Source: Comamonadaceae bacterium (lineage in GTDB: Bacteria > Pseudomonadota > Gammaproteobacteria > Burkholderiales > Burkholderiaceae_C). From it: a DNA stretch of 64,000 nucleotides. The notes beneath the pieces are model-generated. The model was not told the DNA's origin. It was given only the letters and a program-made list of their open reading frames with translations, and searched no databases. The DNA lies in the NCBI GenBank assembly GCA_947442105.1, contig CANEVH010000016.1, forward strand, positions 1-64,000, written 5' to 3'. How positions within the stretch are numbered: the first letter of the stretch is position 1; each line of letters opens with the position of its first letter. Positions 8,436 through 18,226 of the stretch are shown one piece after another. Position numbers and translations under genes: made by a program.

Positions 8436-9191
8436 TTACTTGACGTCTTTCCAGTAGGCCGCATTCAAGCGCCAGGTGAACACAGTCATGACGAGCAAAA
8501 ACAGCAGAACCCACACGCCGACCTGGACGCGTTTGGCTTGCGACGGCTCGGACATCCATTGCAAATAACCCACCAAATCACCGATGGTTTGGTCATATTC
8601 CAAGGGAGTCATTTTACCGGGGGTCAATTGCTCCCAGCCTTTGAAAACCTCGGTTTCATGACCGTGCACAATTTCCGTGGCGTAGATCGGCGCGCGCTTG
8701 CCCTGCAACTCCCAAAGCACATGGGGCATCGCCACATTAGGGAAGGCCAGGTTATTCCATCCCGTGGCCTTGTCCCCGTCCACGTAAAAGGTGCGCAAAT
8801 AGGTGTACAGGTAATCAGCGCCCGTACCGTTTGCACCCGAGCGTGAACGTGCCATCACTGTCAGGTCAGGCGGGTTGCCACCGAACCATTCTTTCGCCTG
8901 GCGTGGATCGACGGTGACTTTCATGGTTTCACCGACCTTGTCGGTGGCGAAGAGCAGGTTGTCCTTGATTTCCTGCTCGGTCAGGCCAAGGTCCTTCAAG
9001 CGGTTAAAGCGCATGTAGGCCGCAGCGTGGCAGTTCAGGCAGTAATTGACAAAGGTTTTGGCGCCGTTTTGCAGCGCTGCCAAGTCGTTGATATTGTTGG
9101 GCGCCTTGTCCCAGGCAATGCCACCGGTGTTGGCATGCGCCACCACCACGAGGCTCAGAGCGGTGATCAAGCTGAGTACGATTTTTTTCAT
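8436..9191 (-). CDS. petC: Ubiquinol-cytochrome c reductase, cytochrome c1 subunit
   Basis: The membrane-anchored c-type cytochrome of the bc1 complex, which passes electrons from the Rieske centre to soluble cytochromes. 251 residues from ATG at 9189-9191: signal peptide (KKIVLSLITALSLVVVAHA), haem motif CLNCH near residue 53, sixth-ligand region FPNVAMPHVLW with the axial Met, and a C-terminal membrane anchor (VGVWVLLFLLVMTVFTW). The start is chosen at the signal peptide, 16 bases after the petB stop, with GGAG upstream. It is third in petABC, followed by a strong terminator. Confidence 0.96.
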   Translation of the reverse strand: MKKIVLSLITALSLVVVAHANTGGIAWDKAPNNINDLAALQNGAKTFVNYCLNCHAAAYMRFNRLKDLGLTEQEIKDNLLFATDKVGETMKVTVDPRQAKEWFGGNPPDLTVMARSRSGANGTGADYLYTYLRTFYVDGDKATGWNNLAFPNVAMPHVLWELQGKRAPIYATEIVHGHETEVFKGWEQLTPGKMTPLEYDQTIGDLVGYLQWMSEPSQAKRVQVGVWVLLFLLVMTVFTWRLNAAYWKDVK

Positions 9192-9207
9192 TGCTTCAAA
9201 CTCCAGC

Positions 9208-10608
9208 TCAGTGGGCGACGAAGGTGACGCGCTGGGGAACGGTCTTGGTCTCACCCATCTTGCTCCACCAAGGCATCAGCAGGAAGAAGCCGAAGTAAAA
9301 CAGGGTGCCCACTTGCGATACGCGTTCACCGATGGCCGACGGTGGCTGCACACCAAGGTAGGCCAGCACGATGAAATTGACCACAAAAATGCCATACATG
9401 TATTTGTGCCAGCTCGGGCGGTAGCGGATCGACTTGACCGCGCAGTTGTCCAGCCAGGGCAGGAAAAACAGAATCACCACTGCGCCACCCATGATTACCA
9501 CGCCCCAGAACTTAGCGTCGATCGACAGCATCATGGCGGTGACCGCAGCGGCGGCGCAAACAATGACGATCTTGAAGATGGCGGGCATCTTGATCTTCAA
9601 GACGCTGAAGGCGGCGGCACCGACCACGCAGGCAATGAGCACCAGCACCATTTCTCCGGTGATGGCACGCAGCATGGAGTAGTAAGGCGTGAAGTACCAA
9701 ACCGGCGCAATGTGCAACGGAGTTTTTAACGGATCGGCCGGGATGAAGTTGTTGTATTCCAAAAAGTAGCCGCCGAACTCAGGCGCAAAGAAGATGATGG
9801 CAGTAAACACCATCAAGAACATGCACACGGCAAAAATGTCGTGCACTGTGTAGTAAGGGTGGAAAGGAATGCCGTCCAGTGGATGGCCGTCCGCGCCCTT
9901 GGTCTCCTTGATTTCCACGCCGTCCGGATTGTTCGACCCCACTTCGTGCAAGGCGATGATGTGCGCTGCCACCAGGCCCAAAAGCACCAGCGGCACAGCA
10001 ATCACGTGGAAGCTGAAAAAGCGGTTCAGCGTAGCGTCACCGACCACGTAGTCACCGCGAATCAGCAAGGCCAGATCGGGGCCGACAAAGGGCACAGCGG
10101 CGAACAAATTCACAATCACCTGCGCGCCCCAGTAGCTCATCTGGCCCCAAGGCAGCAAATAACCCATAAAGGCCTCTGCCATAAGGCACAAGAAAATACC
10201 GCAGCCAAACAGCCACACCAGTTCGCGCGGCTTGCGGTAGCTGCCATAAATCAGGCCGCGGAACATGTGCAAATAGATCACTACAAAAAACGCCGACGCG
10301 CCAGTGGAGTGCATGTAGCGAATCAACCAGCCCCATGGCACGTCGCGCATGATGTATTCCACCGAGCCAAACGCCAATGCGGCGTCCGGCTTGTAATGCA
10401 TCACCAGAAAAATGCCGGTAACGATCTGAATGACCAGCACCAAGGTGGCCAGGCCGCCGAAGATGTAGAAAAAGTTGAAGTTCTTGGGTGCGTAGTACTG
10501 ACCCAGATGGTCGTTGTACAACTTGCTCAAGGGAAAGCGGTTGTCAACCCAGTTCAGCAGCTTGGCGCCTGCGGGTGCGTTGGGGGATATTTCTTTCATT
10601 TCAGCCAT
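9208..10608 (-). CDS. petB: Ubiquinol-cytochrome c reductase, cytochrome b subunit
   Basis: The membrane core of the bc1 complex, carrying two b haems and both quinone sites. 466 residues from ATG at 10606-10608, preceded by GGAG; the longer frame to 10641 would overlap petA. Diagnostic stretches are [16 protein letters not shown] with haem histidines, [31 protein letters not shown] and the quinol-site motif just before YVVG. About eight or nine helices are visible, plus two extra C-terminal ones ending near the FFLLMPWW segment, as is usual in betaproteobacteria. It is the second gene of the operon. Confidence 0.97.
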   Translation of the reverse strand: MAEMKEISPNAPAGAKLLNWVDNRFPLSKLYNDHLGQYYAPKNFNFFYIFGGLATLVLVIQIVTGIFLVMHYKPDAALAFGSVEYIMRDVPWGWLIRYMHSTGASAFFVVIYLHMFRGLIYGSYRKPRELVWLFGCGIFLCLMAEAFMGYLLPWGQMSYWGAQVIVNLFAAVPFVGPDLALLIRGDYVVGDATLNRFFSFHVIAVPLVLLGLVAAHIIALHEVGSNNPDGVEIKETKGADGHPLDGIPFHPYYTVHDIFAVCMFLMVFTAIIFFAPEFGGYFLEYNNFIPADPLKTPLHIAPVWYFTPYYSMLRAITGEMVLVLIACVVGAAAFSVLKIKMPAIFKIVIVCAAAAVTAMMLSIDAKFWGVVIMGGAVVILFFLPWLDNCAVKSIRYRPSWHKYMYGIFVVNFIVLAYLGVQPPSAIGERVSQVGTLFYFGFFLLMPWWSKMGETKTVPQRVTFVAH

Positions 10609-10621
10609 GCTGTGCTCCGCT

Positions 10622-11236
10622 TCAGGCTTTGGTGTCTTCACCGATCAGCAAGCGGCTGTCGGTCAGGTACATATGGGGCGGAATTTCCAGGTTGTCCGGC
10701 GCAGGCTTGTTCTTGAAAACGCGCCCCGCCATGTCAAAGGTCGATCCGTGGCAAGGGCACAAGAAACCACCCTTCCAGTCGTCCGGCAAGGAGGCTTGTG
10801 GGCCGCTTTGGAATTTGTCGGATGGCGAGCAACCCAAGTGGGTGCAAATACCAACGGCAACAAAAAATTCCGGCTTGATGGATCGACCCACGTTGCGGGC
10901 GTACACCGGTGTGAATTCGTCTTGCTTGCGCTTGGAATCAGGATCGGCCAAAGCGCCGTTCAATTCGGGCAACGCGGCCAGCTGTTCGGGTGTGCGGCGC
11001 ACCACCCAAACCGGTTTGCCACGCCACTCCACCGTGATTTTTTCGCCTGGCTTGATGGCAGAAATATCCACCTCTACCGCAGCACCGGCCGCTTTCGCGC
11101 GCTCCGAAGGCTGGAAAGTGCTGACAAAAGGCACTGCAGTAGCTGCTGCGCCCGCGATGCCTGCGCAGCTAGACCAAATGATCCAAGTGCGTTTGCTGGG
11201 GTCGTTCGGCGTGGCGCCGACGAGGGTGTCGCTCAT
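10622..11236 (-). CDS. petA: Ubiquinol-cytochrome c reductase, Rieske iron-sulfur subunit
   Basis: The 2Fe-2S subunit of the bc1 complex; it accepts an electron from ubiquinol at the periplasmic face. 204 residues with an N-terminal [19 protein letters not shown] anchor, a K-R variant of a Tat signal-anchor, and the cluster-binding motifs CTHLGC and CPCHGS near residues 130-160. It starts with ATG at 11234-11236 and leads petABC. The 85-base gap to pdxA is the only upstream space for an operon promoter. Export probably uses the tatABC genes in this window. Confidence 0.96.
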   Translation of the reverse strand: MSDTLVGATPNDPSKRTWIIWSSCAGIAGAAATAVPFVSTFQPSERAKAAGAAVEVDISAIKPGEKITVEWRGKPVWVVRRTPEQLAALPELNGALADPDSKRKQDEFTPVYARNVGRSIKPEFFVAVGICTHLGCSPSDKFQSGPQASLPDDWKGGFLCPCHGSTFDMAGRVFKNKPAPDNLEIPPHMYLTDSRLLIGEDTKA

Positions 11237-11321
11237 GAGAATCCTCAGGAAAAATCACTACGTGGGAAGCCTTCCATTGTAGCTGAGCGAAGTATCCCTA
11301 GCGCAAGGTCTGCCGTAGCGC

Positions 11322-12404
11322 TCAGCAAGGCGTCTGTGCTGGAGCCGCCAGTGTTTGCGCCATGCGCACGGCGGCGATCAAACTGGCCGGGTCGGCGCGG
11401 CCTTGGCCGGCAATGTCAAACGCGGTGCCGTGGTCCGGGCTGGTACGCACCAGCGGCAAGCCCAGTGTGACATTCACCCCCTGCTCCACGCCCAGGTACT
11501 TCACAGGAATAAGGCCCTGGTCGTGGTACATCGCCAGCACCACGTCGAATTCGGGTTCTTTGCCATTCCGGGCCCGCGCCCGCATGAACACGGTGTCAGG
11601 TGCCCAGGGGCCGCTGGCGTCGCAGCCCTGCACGCGCGCCGCAGCGATGGCCGGGGCAATGGTGCGGATTTCTTCGTCGCCAAACAGACCGCCCTCGCCT
11701 GCATGGGGATTCAGACCTGCCACCGCAATGCGCGGCGCGCGACCTAGTAGCTGCTGCATGGCGCTGTGGGTAATCATCAGCGACTGCAGCACGTTGTCGT
11801 GGGTCACTGCCGCCAAGGCATCGCGCAGCGACAGGTGGATGCTCACCAACACCGTGCGCAACTCTGGGTTGGCCAGCATCATGCGCACCGGGAGTTGTGC
11901 CACCGACACGTGGGCATGTTGGGCGGCGATGGCTTGGAGCATTTCGGTATGGCCGGGGTACTCGTCGTACGGAGCACCGGCGGCGTGCAGCGCCTCTTTG
12001 TGCAAGGGCGCGGTCACCAAGGCAGCGATCTCGCCCTCCAGCGCGAGCTTTGCCGCCCAAACCACGCAACGCCCGGCGAATTCACCCGCCACGGCGCTCA
12101 CCTGCCCCATCGCCACGGTCGCTAATGGGGCGCCCACTTGGAGCACCGGCAGACAGCGCAGGGGCACCTGCTGCCAGTCACGGGAGTCGCTGATGTGCGC
12201 CACCGGCCAGGCGGGAACGCCTGCGGGCGTAACAAGCGCCATGGCGCGGCGCATGGCGGCCACGTCGCCCGCCACCACGCATTGGCGCATAAAAACCGGC
12301 TCCGTGACAAAAGCCTTGGCGATGATCTCCGGCCCTATGCCTGCGGCGTCGCCCATGGTGATGGCGATCGGTTTTGCCTCATGGGGGGCGGCAATGGATG
12401 TCAT
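11322..12404 (-). CDS. pdxA: 4-hydroxythreonine-4-phosphate dehydrogenase
   Basis: Oxidises 4-phosphohydroxy-L-threonine with NAD in the DXP-dependent route to pyridoxal phosphate. 360 residues. Signature stretches include ITMGDAAGIGPEIIAKAF at the N-terminus, VTAPLHKEAL, the metal-site PGHTEMLQ, VAGLNPHAGEGGLFGDEE and AMYHDQGLIPVKYLG; the dispersed histidines are the metal ligands of the family. It follows the Nif3-like gene after a 68-base gap on the minus strand. Length and motifs are normal. Confidence 0.96.
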   Translation of the reverse strand: MTSIAAPHEAKPIAITMGDAAGIGPEIIAKAFVTEPVFMRQCVVAGDVAAMRRAMALVTPAGVPAWPVAHISDSRDWQQVPLRCLPVLQVGAPLATVAMGQVSAVAGEFAGRCVVWAAKLALEGEIAALVTAPLHKEALHAAGAPYDEYPGHTEMLQAIAAQHAHVSVAQLPVRMMLANPELRTVLVSIHLSLRDALAAVTHDNVLQSLMITHSAMQQLLGRAPRIAVAGLNPHAGEGGLFGDEEIRTIAPAIAAARVQGCDASGPWAPDTVFMRARARNGKEPEFDVVLAMYHDQGLIPVKYLGVEQGVNVTLGLPLVRTSPDHGTAFDIAGQGRADPASLIAAVRMAQTLAAPAQTPC

Positions 12405-12472
12405 GGGTGGCGGTCCCTCAAGAAATAAGTATTCGACGCGGCTGTTCGATGTCTGCGCGCGCCCTCAGCACG

Positions 12473-13234
12473 CTAGGCCGGGTTGTCAATGTCAATAAAC
12501 GTGTGCGAAAGCCCCAACTGCCAGGCCACCTGCTGCGCCACCGCTTGCACACCATAGCGCTCACTGGCATGGTGGCCACAGGCGATGTAGGCGACGCCGC
12601 ATTCTCGGGCGTAATGGGCTTGGGGCTCGGAAATTTCACCAGTGATAAAGGCCTGGGCGCCTGCTGCGATGGCCGCCTCAAAATAGCCCTGCGCGCCGCC
12701 GGTGCACCAGGCGATGCGCTGCACCGGCCCCGAATGTCCAGGCACCAGCACCACCGCGCGGCCCACTACCACCTCCACATGCGCCGCCAACGCCGCTGCA
12801 TCTGCGAAGAGCCCCTCGCGCGGCACGCCCAGCCAGCCCAACTGCTGCTCGCCAAAGCGCTCTTGCCCCACCAGGCCCAGGCGCGCGCCCAGTTGGGCGT
12901 TGTTGCCCCATTCTTCATGGGCATCCAGCGGCAAGTGGTAGGCAAACAGGTGAATGTCATGGGCCAGCAAGAGCGCCAGGCGCTGGCGCATCCAGCCAGT
13001 CACCCGTCCGTCGTGGCCGCGCCAGAAAAGGCCATGGTGAACAATGATGGCGTCGGCTTGCTGCGCTACCGCCGCTTCGATCAGCGCCAGACTGGCAGTG
13101 ACCCCGCTGATGATTTTTCGCACCGGGCGCCGGCCTTCGACCTGCAGGCCGTTGGGGCAGTAGTCCTTGAAGCGCGCGGGCTCCAACATGGCGTCCAAGG
13201 CGGCTAGCAGGTCAAGGTGGTGCGTCATGGTCAT
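12473..13234 (-). CDS. Nif3-like dinuclear metal-centre protein (YbgI/DUF34)
   Basis: A toroidal metal-binding protein of the Nif3/YbgI family; the substrate is unsettled, with GTP cyclohydrolase-like and chaperone roles proposed for relatives. About 254 residues. Metal-ligand motifs are IIVHHGLFWRG near residue 65, FAYHLPLDAHEEWGNNAQL and the C-terminal GHHASERYGV. Two ATGs (13232-13234 and 13226-13228) are possible starts and neither has a strong ribosome site. The frame extends to 13321 but into the divergent promoter region shared with the protease gene. Confidence 0.9.
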   Translation of the reverse strand: MTMTHHLDLLAALDAMLEPARFKDYCPNGLQVEGRRPVRKIISGVTASLALIEAAVAQQADAIIVHHGLFWRGHDGRVTGWMRQRLALLLAHDIHLFAYHLPLDAHEEWGNNAQLGARLGLVGQERFGEQQLGWLGVPREGLFADAAALAAHVEVVVGRAVVLVPGHSGPVQRIAWCTGGAQGYFEAAIAAGAQAFITGEISEPQAHYARECGVAYIACGHHASERYGVQAVAQQVAWQLGLSHTFIDIDNPA

Positions 13235-13435
13235 GGGTCTGGGCCGTAGGGTTGCAAGAGGCCCACAGTGCCACGCTGGGTGTGGCCAAGGGCCGGGTCT
13301 CGGGCTCAATCGAGTTTGCACCCATTATCGAACGGTCTAGCGGCATGGCATTGCGCGGGTAAACAGGCGAAGTCGCCGCCTAAAATTCGCAACATACGGC
13401 GCAAACGAGCGCTTCACTTTGTAGTTGGGACTGGC

Positions 13436-14578
13436 ATGAAGCGTTTTTGGCTCCTTTTTTCGCAAAGCACTACCGTCTTGCTGGCGGCGTATTTTGTGGT
13501 TTCGACGCTCAAACCGACTTGGATGGGACCACGCGGCGAAGGCACGGTCGCGTTATTGCAGGCGCCGGCCTTGCGCAGCGGCGAAGTTCCAGCCGGTAGT
13601 TTTCGGCTGGCAGCGCAAAGCGCCTCCAAGGCAGTGGTGAGCATTAACGTGAGCAAGACCAATCGCCAGTCGCCCGCAGGGGCCGACCAGTGGCACCGGT
13701 TTTTCAACGGCGAGCCCGATGGGGAGCCCGACGGTGCATCCGGCATGGGCAGTGGCGTCATCGTCAGCGACAGCGGCTATGTGCTGACCAACAACCACGT
13801 CGTGGAGGGCGCAGACCTGATTGAAGTGATTTTGAACGACCGCCGCCGCGCCCGCGCCAAAGTGGTCGGCACTGACCCGGACAGCGACTTGGCGGTGCTC
13901 AAAATTGAACTCGACCGCTTACCCGTGATGGTGCTGGGCGACTCTGACGACTTGCAGGTGGGCGACCAGGTACTGGCCATTGGCAACCCCTTTGGCGTGG
14001 GCCAAACGGTGACGGCCGGCATCGTTAGCGCACTGGGGCGCAACCAGCTGGGCATCAACACCTTTGAGAACTTCATTCAGACCGACGCGGCCATCAACCC
14101 TGGCAACTCTGGCGGCGCGCTGGTGGACGCCAACGGCAACCTGCTGGGCATCAACACAGCCATCTATTCCCGCACGGGCGGCAGTTTGGGTATTGGTTTC
14201 GCCATTCCGGTGTCCACTGCAAAACAGGTGCTTGATGGCATCGTCAAAGACGGCCGCGTCACCCGCGGCTGGATTGGCGTGGAGCCCAACGACCTGTCGC
14301 CTGAACTCAGTGAAACCTTTGGCGTGTCAGCGCGCAGTGGTGTGATCATCACCGGGGTATTGCAGGGCGGGCCAGCTGCCCAAGCTGGCATCGTGCCGGG
14401 CGATGTGATCGTGGCCATCACCGGCGCGCCGGTGGACGACGTGAGCCAACTGCTGTCGCAAGTGGCGGCGCTCAAACCTGGCGTGGCGGCACCGTTTTCG
14501 GTGCAGCGCAAAAAACAAACCCTGGAACTCAGTATCACGCCGGGCTTGCGACCTCGACCTCAGGACAGCAGGCGCTAA
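13436..14578 (+). CDS. DegS-type periplasmic serine protease (HtrA family, one PDZ domain)
   Basis: A membrane-anchored regulatory protease of 380 residues. One N-terminal helix (about residues 4-24) anchors it facing the periplasm. The trypsin-like domain has the triad His121 (LTNNHVVEG), Asp151 (DSDLAVLKI) and Ser225 (NPGNSGGAL). A single PDZ domain spans about 280-365 (GVIITGVLQGGPAAQAGIVPGDVI), matching DegS instead of two-PDZ DegP. DegS relatives cleave anti-sigma factor RseA on outer-membrane stress; no rpoE/rseA genes are nearby. It is divergent from the Nif3-like gene and convergent with tatC, with repeat copy C between. Confidence 0.9.
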   Translation: MKRFWLLFSQSTTVLLAAYFVVSTLKPTWMGPRGEGTVALLQAPALRSGEVPAGSFRLAAQSASKAVVSINVSKTNRQSPAGADQWHRFFNGEPDGEPDGASGMGSGVIVSDSGYVLTNNHVVEGADLIEVILNDRRRARAKVVGTDPDSDLAVLKIELDRLPVMVLGDSDDLQVGDQVLAIGNPFGVGQTVTAGIVSALGRNQLGINTFENFIQTDAAINPGNSGGALVDANGNLLGINTAIYSRTGGSLGIGFAIPVSTAKQVLDGIVKDGRVTRGWIGVEPNDLSPELSETFGVSARSGVIITGVLQGGPAAQAGIVPGDVIVAITGAPVDDVSQLLSQVAALKPGVAAPFSVQRKKQTLELSITPGLRPRPQDSRR

Positions 14579-14630
14579 GTTTCATGCGGGTGCGCAGCAC
14601 CCTCCATCATGAAAGTTCTTTCACGTCAAG
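14577..14630 (+). repeat. Interspersed hairpin repeat, copy C
   Basis: It begins TAAGTTTCATGCGGGTGCG and continues through GCACCCTCCATCATGAAAG to GTTCTTTCACGTCAAGG. The TAA is the stop of the DegS-type gene and the TCA near the far end is the tatC stop read from the other strand. The repeat therefore fills the whole convergent intergenic space. Inner stem GGTGC/GCACC and outer ATG/CAT arms are kept. Confidence 0.8.
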
Positions 14631-15429
14631 GCGCGCTGGTTTCGGCTGATTTGCCTTGCGGCTCCTCGGGCGCTTGCGTGTGCCGAATAAAGATCTGCGC
14701 AGCCCAAATACCCAACTCGTACAAAATGCACATGGGCACCAGCAGCGCCAGCATGGAGACCGGGTCCGGCGGCGTCACCAATCCGGCCACGGCCGCCGCT
14801 GCGACAATGAAGTAAGAGCGAAACGCCTTAAGCTGGGCTACTGTGACCATTTTCATGCGCGCCAAGATCACCACCACAATGGGCACTTCAAAAGCCACCC
14901 CAAAGGCGATGAACATGGTGATGACAAAGTCCAGATAGGCTTCAATATCGGGACTCACAGCCACCGATGTCGGTGCCATTTTCTGGATCGCCGGAAAGGC
15001 CTGGCCAAAGACGAAAAAATAGCAAAACGCCGCACCGGTATAAAACAGCACCGTGCTGGCGGCCACCAAAGGCAGCACCAGCTTCTTCTCATGCTTGTAA
15101 AGACCGGGCGCGACGAAAGCCCACATTTGGTAAAGAATCCAAGGAAGCGCGCAGGCAATAGCAGCCATGACGGACACCTTGATGGGCACCAGAAAGGGGG
15201 AGACCACGCCCACCGCAATCATTTTGGACCCTTCAGGCAGCGCTTTGACCAAGGGCATGGCTAGGTAGTCGTACATCTTGGACGGCCCTGGATAAATAAC
15301 CAGAACGGCAAATACCGCCCCGATGCCGTAAATGGCGCGCAACAAGCGGTCGCGCAATTCAAACAAGTGCTGGACAAAAGGCTGTTCGGAGCCCGCGAGT
15401 TCGTCGTCTTTGGAGCCGGAGTTGTTCAT
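14626..15429 (-). CDS. tatC: Sec-independent protein translocase subunit TatC
   Basis: The multi-spanning receptor of the twin-arginine translocase; it recognises RR signal peptides of folded proteins. 267 residues with six helices. The family stretch [20 protein letters not shown] opens the protein and [16 protein letters not shown] is a conserved core helix. ATG at 15427-15429 overlaps the tatB stop by four bases, suggesting coupled translation. The C-terminal tail is Glu/Pro-rich. MsrP in this window and possibly the Rieske protein are likely clients. Confidence 0.96.
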   Translation of the reverse strand: MNNSGSKDDELAGSEQPFVQHLFELRDRLLRAIYGIGAVFAVLVIYPGPSKMYDYLAMPLVKALPEGSKMIAVGVVSPFLVPIKVSVMAAIACALPWILYQMWAFVAPGLYKHEKKLVLPLVAASTVLFYTGAAFCYFFVFGQAFPAIQKMAPTSVAVSPDIEAYLDFVITMFIAFGVAFEVPIVVVILARMKMVTVAQLKAFRSYFIVAAAAVAGLVTPPDPVSMLALLVPMCILYELGIWAAQIFIRHTQAPEEPQGKSAETSAP

Positions 15430-15884
15430 GAATTCGCTTTGGGTGGCCGAAAGCGCGCCACACGGGCTGCGCCTGACAAGGCCTTGGTCCGCACACCCGC
15501 GCGGGCTTTGTACCAGTTGGGGGTCGCGCTGACTTTGGCGCGCCAGCGCTTTTTGGGCGGCTGGCCTATCGAGTAATAAGGCTGGGGCGTGACGTCGCTG
15601 CTGATGGAGGTGGCTTGCGTCCAGGTTTGCTGCAGCTCATCGGCGCTGCTTTGAACGGAAGTTTGCACGGCTTGCGCGGCAGACTCCATGGTGTCCTTCA
15701 TCTTGCGCAGCTCTTCGAGGTCAATGGACCGGTTGACCTCTTCTTTCACGTCAGCCACATAGCGACGCGCACGCCCGAGCAAGGTGCCCAGGGTTCGGGT
15801 CAGACCCGGCAGCTTCTCGGGGCCAATGACAATCAGGGCAATGCCGCCGATGATGGCCAGTTTGGTGACACCAATATCAAACAC
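15426..15884 (-). CDS. tatB: Sec-independent protein translocase subunit TatB
   Basis: Partner of TatC in the signal-peptide receptor complex. 152 residues: a single N-terminal helix ([20 protein letters not shown], with the conserved Glu in the hinge), an amphipathic helix (residues 30-60), then an unusually basic, Arg/Lys-rich C-terminal tail. The start is GTG at 15882-15884. It follows tatA by 44 bases and overlaps tatC by four bases. Confidence 0.95.
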   Translation of the reverse strand: MFDIGVTKLAIIGGIALIVIGPEKLPGLTRTLGTLLGRARRYVADVKEEVNRSIDLEELRKMKDTMESAAQAVQTSVQSSADELQQTWTQATSISSDVTPQPYYSIGQPPKKRWRAKVSATPNWYKARAGVRTKALSGAARVARFRPPKANS

Positions 15885-15928
15885 TAGGAACCCATATCTG
15901 CCACACCAGGTACCTCATGCGTCGGCAT

Positions 15929-16165
15929 TCAATGCTTGGCCTTGGATTCAACATCAATGGTTTCTTTGGCTGCCGTTGTGTTGGCTGCAACCTGCTGCGC
16001 GGGTGCTGCGGCTTCTGCCGACTTTTCGCCGCTGTCTTTCATGCCGTCCTTGAAGCCCTTGACTGCGCCACCCAAGTCGGAGCCGATATTGCGCAGCTTC
16101 TTGGTGCCAAAAATCACAACGATGATGACCAAAAATATGATCAGGTGGGTGGTTGAAAAGCCCAT
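15929..16165 (-). CDS. tatA: Sec-independent protein translocase subunit TatA
   Basis: The pore-forming small subunit. 78 residues with an N-terminal helix ([19 protein letters not shown]), the [20 protein letters not shown] amphipathic stretch typical of TatA, and an Ala/Lys/Glu-rich tail. AGGAGAAAC precedes ATG at 16163-16165. It heads tatABC at the end of the long his-associated gene series. Confidence 0.96.
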   Translation of the reverse strand: MGFSTTHLIIFLVIIVVIFGTKKLRNIGSDLGGAVKGFKDGMKDSGEKSAEAAAPAQQVAANTTAAKETIDVESKAKH

Positions 16166-16230
16166 ATGTTTCTCCTAGGAAAGTGGTGGAATTCTAGTCG
16201 GCGGTCAGCATCTCTGCGCAGGCTTCGTGT

Positions 16231-16605
16231 TTAGCCGCGCAACCAGGGGCGCGGGCCGCCCATGACGTGAAAGTGCAGGTGCCGCACTTCCTGGCCGCCT
16301 TCAACGCCGGTGTTGGTAACAAGCCTATATCCACCGTCAGGATAAGGCCTGCAGCCCGCCTGCAATGCCAGCACGGGCACCAGGGCCATCATGCGGCCCA
16401 TCAAAGCGGCGTGCGCTTGCGTGACGTGCGCCATGGACGCAATGTGCGCCTTGGGGATCAGCAAAAAATGCACCGGCGCCCAGGGGGCGATGTCGTGAAA
16501 AGCGTAAAACTCGTCGTCCTCAAACACCGCGCGCGAAGGAATTTGCTTGGCGACGATTTTGCAAAACAGACAGTCGGGGTCGTGGTCAGGGCTGTGGTCG
16601 GTCAT
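16231..16605 (-). CDS. HIT-family nucleotide hydrolase/transferase (HinT-like)
   Basis: A histidine-triad protein, probably a purine nucleoside phosphoramidase. 124 residues from ATG at 16603-16605; a TTG extension to 16617 is possible. It has an N-terminal CLFCKIV zinc-site-like start, the helix IPKAHIASMAHV and the active-site triad HLHFHVMGG near the C-terminus. It lies between hisE and tatA, the usual arrangement in betaproteobacterial his clusters. Confidence 0.92.
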   Translation of the reverse strand: MTDHSPDHDPDCLFCKIVAKQIPSRAVFEDDEFYAFHDIAPWAPVHFLLIPKAHIASMAHVTQAHAALMGRMMALVPVLALQAGCRPYPDGGYRLVTNTGVEGGQEVRHLHFHVMGGPRPWLRG

Positions 16606-16645
16606 GGTAGGCAACAAAGTCCATCAAAAATACAAAACACGGCAC

Positions 16646-17044
16646 TTAGCCGCCCTGTGCGTCGCGCAGCACCGCCTTGCGCAGCGCCTTTTCCTCCATG
16701 CCGCTGGTGCCAGCGCGGCGCTCCAGTTCGGCAATCACGTCGGCAGGGGTGAGGTCGTAGTGGGCCAAGGCAATCAGGCAATGGAACCATAAATCGGCGA
16801 CTTCACTGACTATTTTTTCTTTAGCGCCACCGTGGTCGGCGTCTTTGGCGGCCATCACCACCTCGGTGGCCTCTTCGCCAATCTTCTTCAAAAACGCATC
16901 AGGCCCTTGGTGCAGCAGCCGCGCCACATAGCTGGCCGTCGGGTCGCCTCCCTTGGCCGCTTTGCGGCTTTCAATGACGGCGGCCAGGCGCGCCAGGGCG
17001 TCCTGGGAAGCATTGGCAAGGGCGGGCGCGGGCACGGCGGTCAT
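16646..17044 (-). CDS. hisE: Phosphoribosyl-ATP diphosphatase
   Basis: Second histidine step: hydrolyses phosphoribosyl-ATP to phosphoribosyl-AMP. 132 residues with an Ala/Pro-rich N-terminal extension, then [20 protein letters not shown] and [11 protein letters not shown]. The acidic helices [13 protein letters not shown] match the all-alpha MazG-like fold and coordinate magnesium. HisE and HisI are separate proteins here, not fused as in enterobacteria. The gap to hisI is four bases. Confidence 0.95.
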   Translation of the reverse strand: MTAVPAPALANASQDALARLAAVIESRKAAKGGDPTASYVARLLHQGPDAFLKKIGEEATEVVMAAKDADHGGAKEKIVSEVADLWFHCLIALAHYDLTPADVIAELERRAGTSGMEEKALRKAVLRDAQGG

Positions 17045-17048
17045 GGAA

Positions 17049-17438
17049 TCACTTGTAAATGGAATCGGGGTTTTTCAGCACCGGGTCAACGGCCTGCCAC
17101 TGGTCGTCTTTCAGAACACTGAAAAAGCAGCTATGGCGCCCCGTGTGGCACGCGATGCCCGGAGTATGCCCTTGCTGGGTGACAGTAAGAAGCACCACGT
17201 CGGTATCGCAATCGACCCGGATTTCGTGCACCAGTTGCACATGGCCGGACTCTTCGCCCTTGAACCAGAGTTTGTTGCGCGAGCGGCTGAAATACACCGC
17301 GCGGCCCAACTCGGCGGTTTTTTGCAGCGCCTCGCGGTTCATCCAGGCAAACATCAGCACGTCTTTGCTGCCCTGCTCTTGCGCAATCGCGGGCACCAGG
17401 CCCTGGGCGTCCCAGCGAATTTCATCCAGCCAGCCCAT
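17049..17438 (-). CDS. hisI: Phosphoribosyl-AMP cyclohydrolase
   Basis: Third histidine step: opens the adenine ring of phosphoribosyl-AMP. 129 residues. Motifs are [16 protein letters not shown], the stretch [19 protein letters not shown], the Asp cluster [13 protein letters not shown] for magnesium, and the Cys/His zinc site [10 protein letters not shown]. It starts two bases after the hisF stop region and precedes hisE. Confidence 0.96.
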   Translation of the reverse strand: MGWLDEIRWDAQGLVPAIAQEQGSKDVLMFAWMNREALQKTAELGRAVYFSRSRNKLWFKGEESGHVQLVHEIRVDCDTDVVLLTVTQQGHTPGIACHTGRHSCFFSVLKDDQWQAVDPVLKNPDSIYK

Positions 17439-17440
17439 AG

Positions 17441-18223
17441 TCAGTCCAAGCGCACGGGAATGCCGCGTGCGGCCATGCGTGCTTTGGCCTGGCCCACGGT
17501 GAATTCGCCGTAATGAAAAATGCTGGCCGCCAGCACCGCGTCGGCACCGCCTAGGCTCACGCCGTCGGCCAAGTGGTCCAGCGTGCCCACACCGCCCGAG
17601 GCGATGACCGGCACCGGCACGGCGTCGGCCACTGCGCGCGTCAGCTCCAGGTCAAAACCACTTTTGGTGCCGTCGCGGTCCATGCTGGTGAGCAAGATCT
17701 CGCCCGCGCCCCGGCGCGCCATCTCGGTGGCCCAGGCGACGGCGTCCAGGCCGGTGTTTTGGCGTCCGCCGTGGCTGAACACGTCCCAGCCCGGCCCGCG
17801 CAGTTGTAGCGCCTCGCCCACGCGGCGCTTGGCGTCAATGGCTACCACGATGCATTGGGCGCCGTACTTGTGCGAGGCGTCCTCAATCACCTGGGGCTTG
17901 GCAATTGCAGCCGAGTTAAAGCTCACCTTGTCGGCCCCGACGTTGAGCAGGCGGCGCACATCATCCACGGTACGCACGCCGCCGCCCACCGTCAAAGGAA
18001 TGAAGACTTGCGATGCCACGGCTTCGATGATGTGCAAAATGACGTCGCGCGCGTCGCTGGTGGCGGTAATGTCCAGAAAAGTGAGTTCGTCGGCGCCCTG
18101 CTCGTTGTAGCGTGCAGCGATTTCCACCGGGTCGCCCGCGTCGCGCAGCTCGACAAAGTTCACGCCTTTGACGACGCGCCCACCAGTCACATCCAGGCAA
18201 GGAATGATGCGTTTGGCCAGCAT
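17441..18223 (-). CDS. hisF: Imidazole glycerol phosphate synthase, cyclase subunit
   Basis: Works with HisH: uses ammonia to form imidazole glycerol phosphate and AICAR. 260 residues, (beta-alpha)8 barrel. The catalytic Asp residues lie in [15 protein letters not shown] (N-terminus) and [13 protein letters not shown] (about residue 130); phosphate-binding loops include [14 protein letters not shown] and [14 protein letters not shown]. It follows the mutarotase gene by three bases and precedes hisI by two. Confidence 0.97.
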   Translation of the reverse strand: MLAKRIIPCLDVTGGRVVKGVNFVELRDAGDPVEIAARYNEQGADELTFLDITATSDARDVILHIIEAVASQVFIPLTVGGGVRTVDDVRRLLNVGADKVSFNSAAIAKPQVIEDASHKYGAQCIVVAIDAKRRVGEALQLRGPGWDVFSHGGRQNTGLDAVAWATEMARRGAGEILLTSMDRDGTKSGFDLELTRAVADAVPVPVIASGGVGTLDHLADGVSLGGADAVLAASIFHYGEFTVGQAKARMAARGIPVRLD

Positions 18224-18226
18224 GGT

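Noticed and set aside
9208-10641. Longer cytochrome b start overlapping petA
   Set aside because: The extra residues [11 protein letters not shown] are not family-like, and GGAG is placed correctly for the ATG at 10606-10608.
15415-15430. Independent start of tatC inside tatB
   Set aside because: The four-base overlap is ordinary coupling, not a programmed frameshift; both frames are complete proteins.
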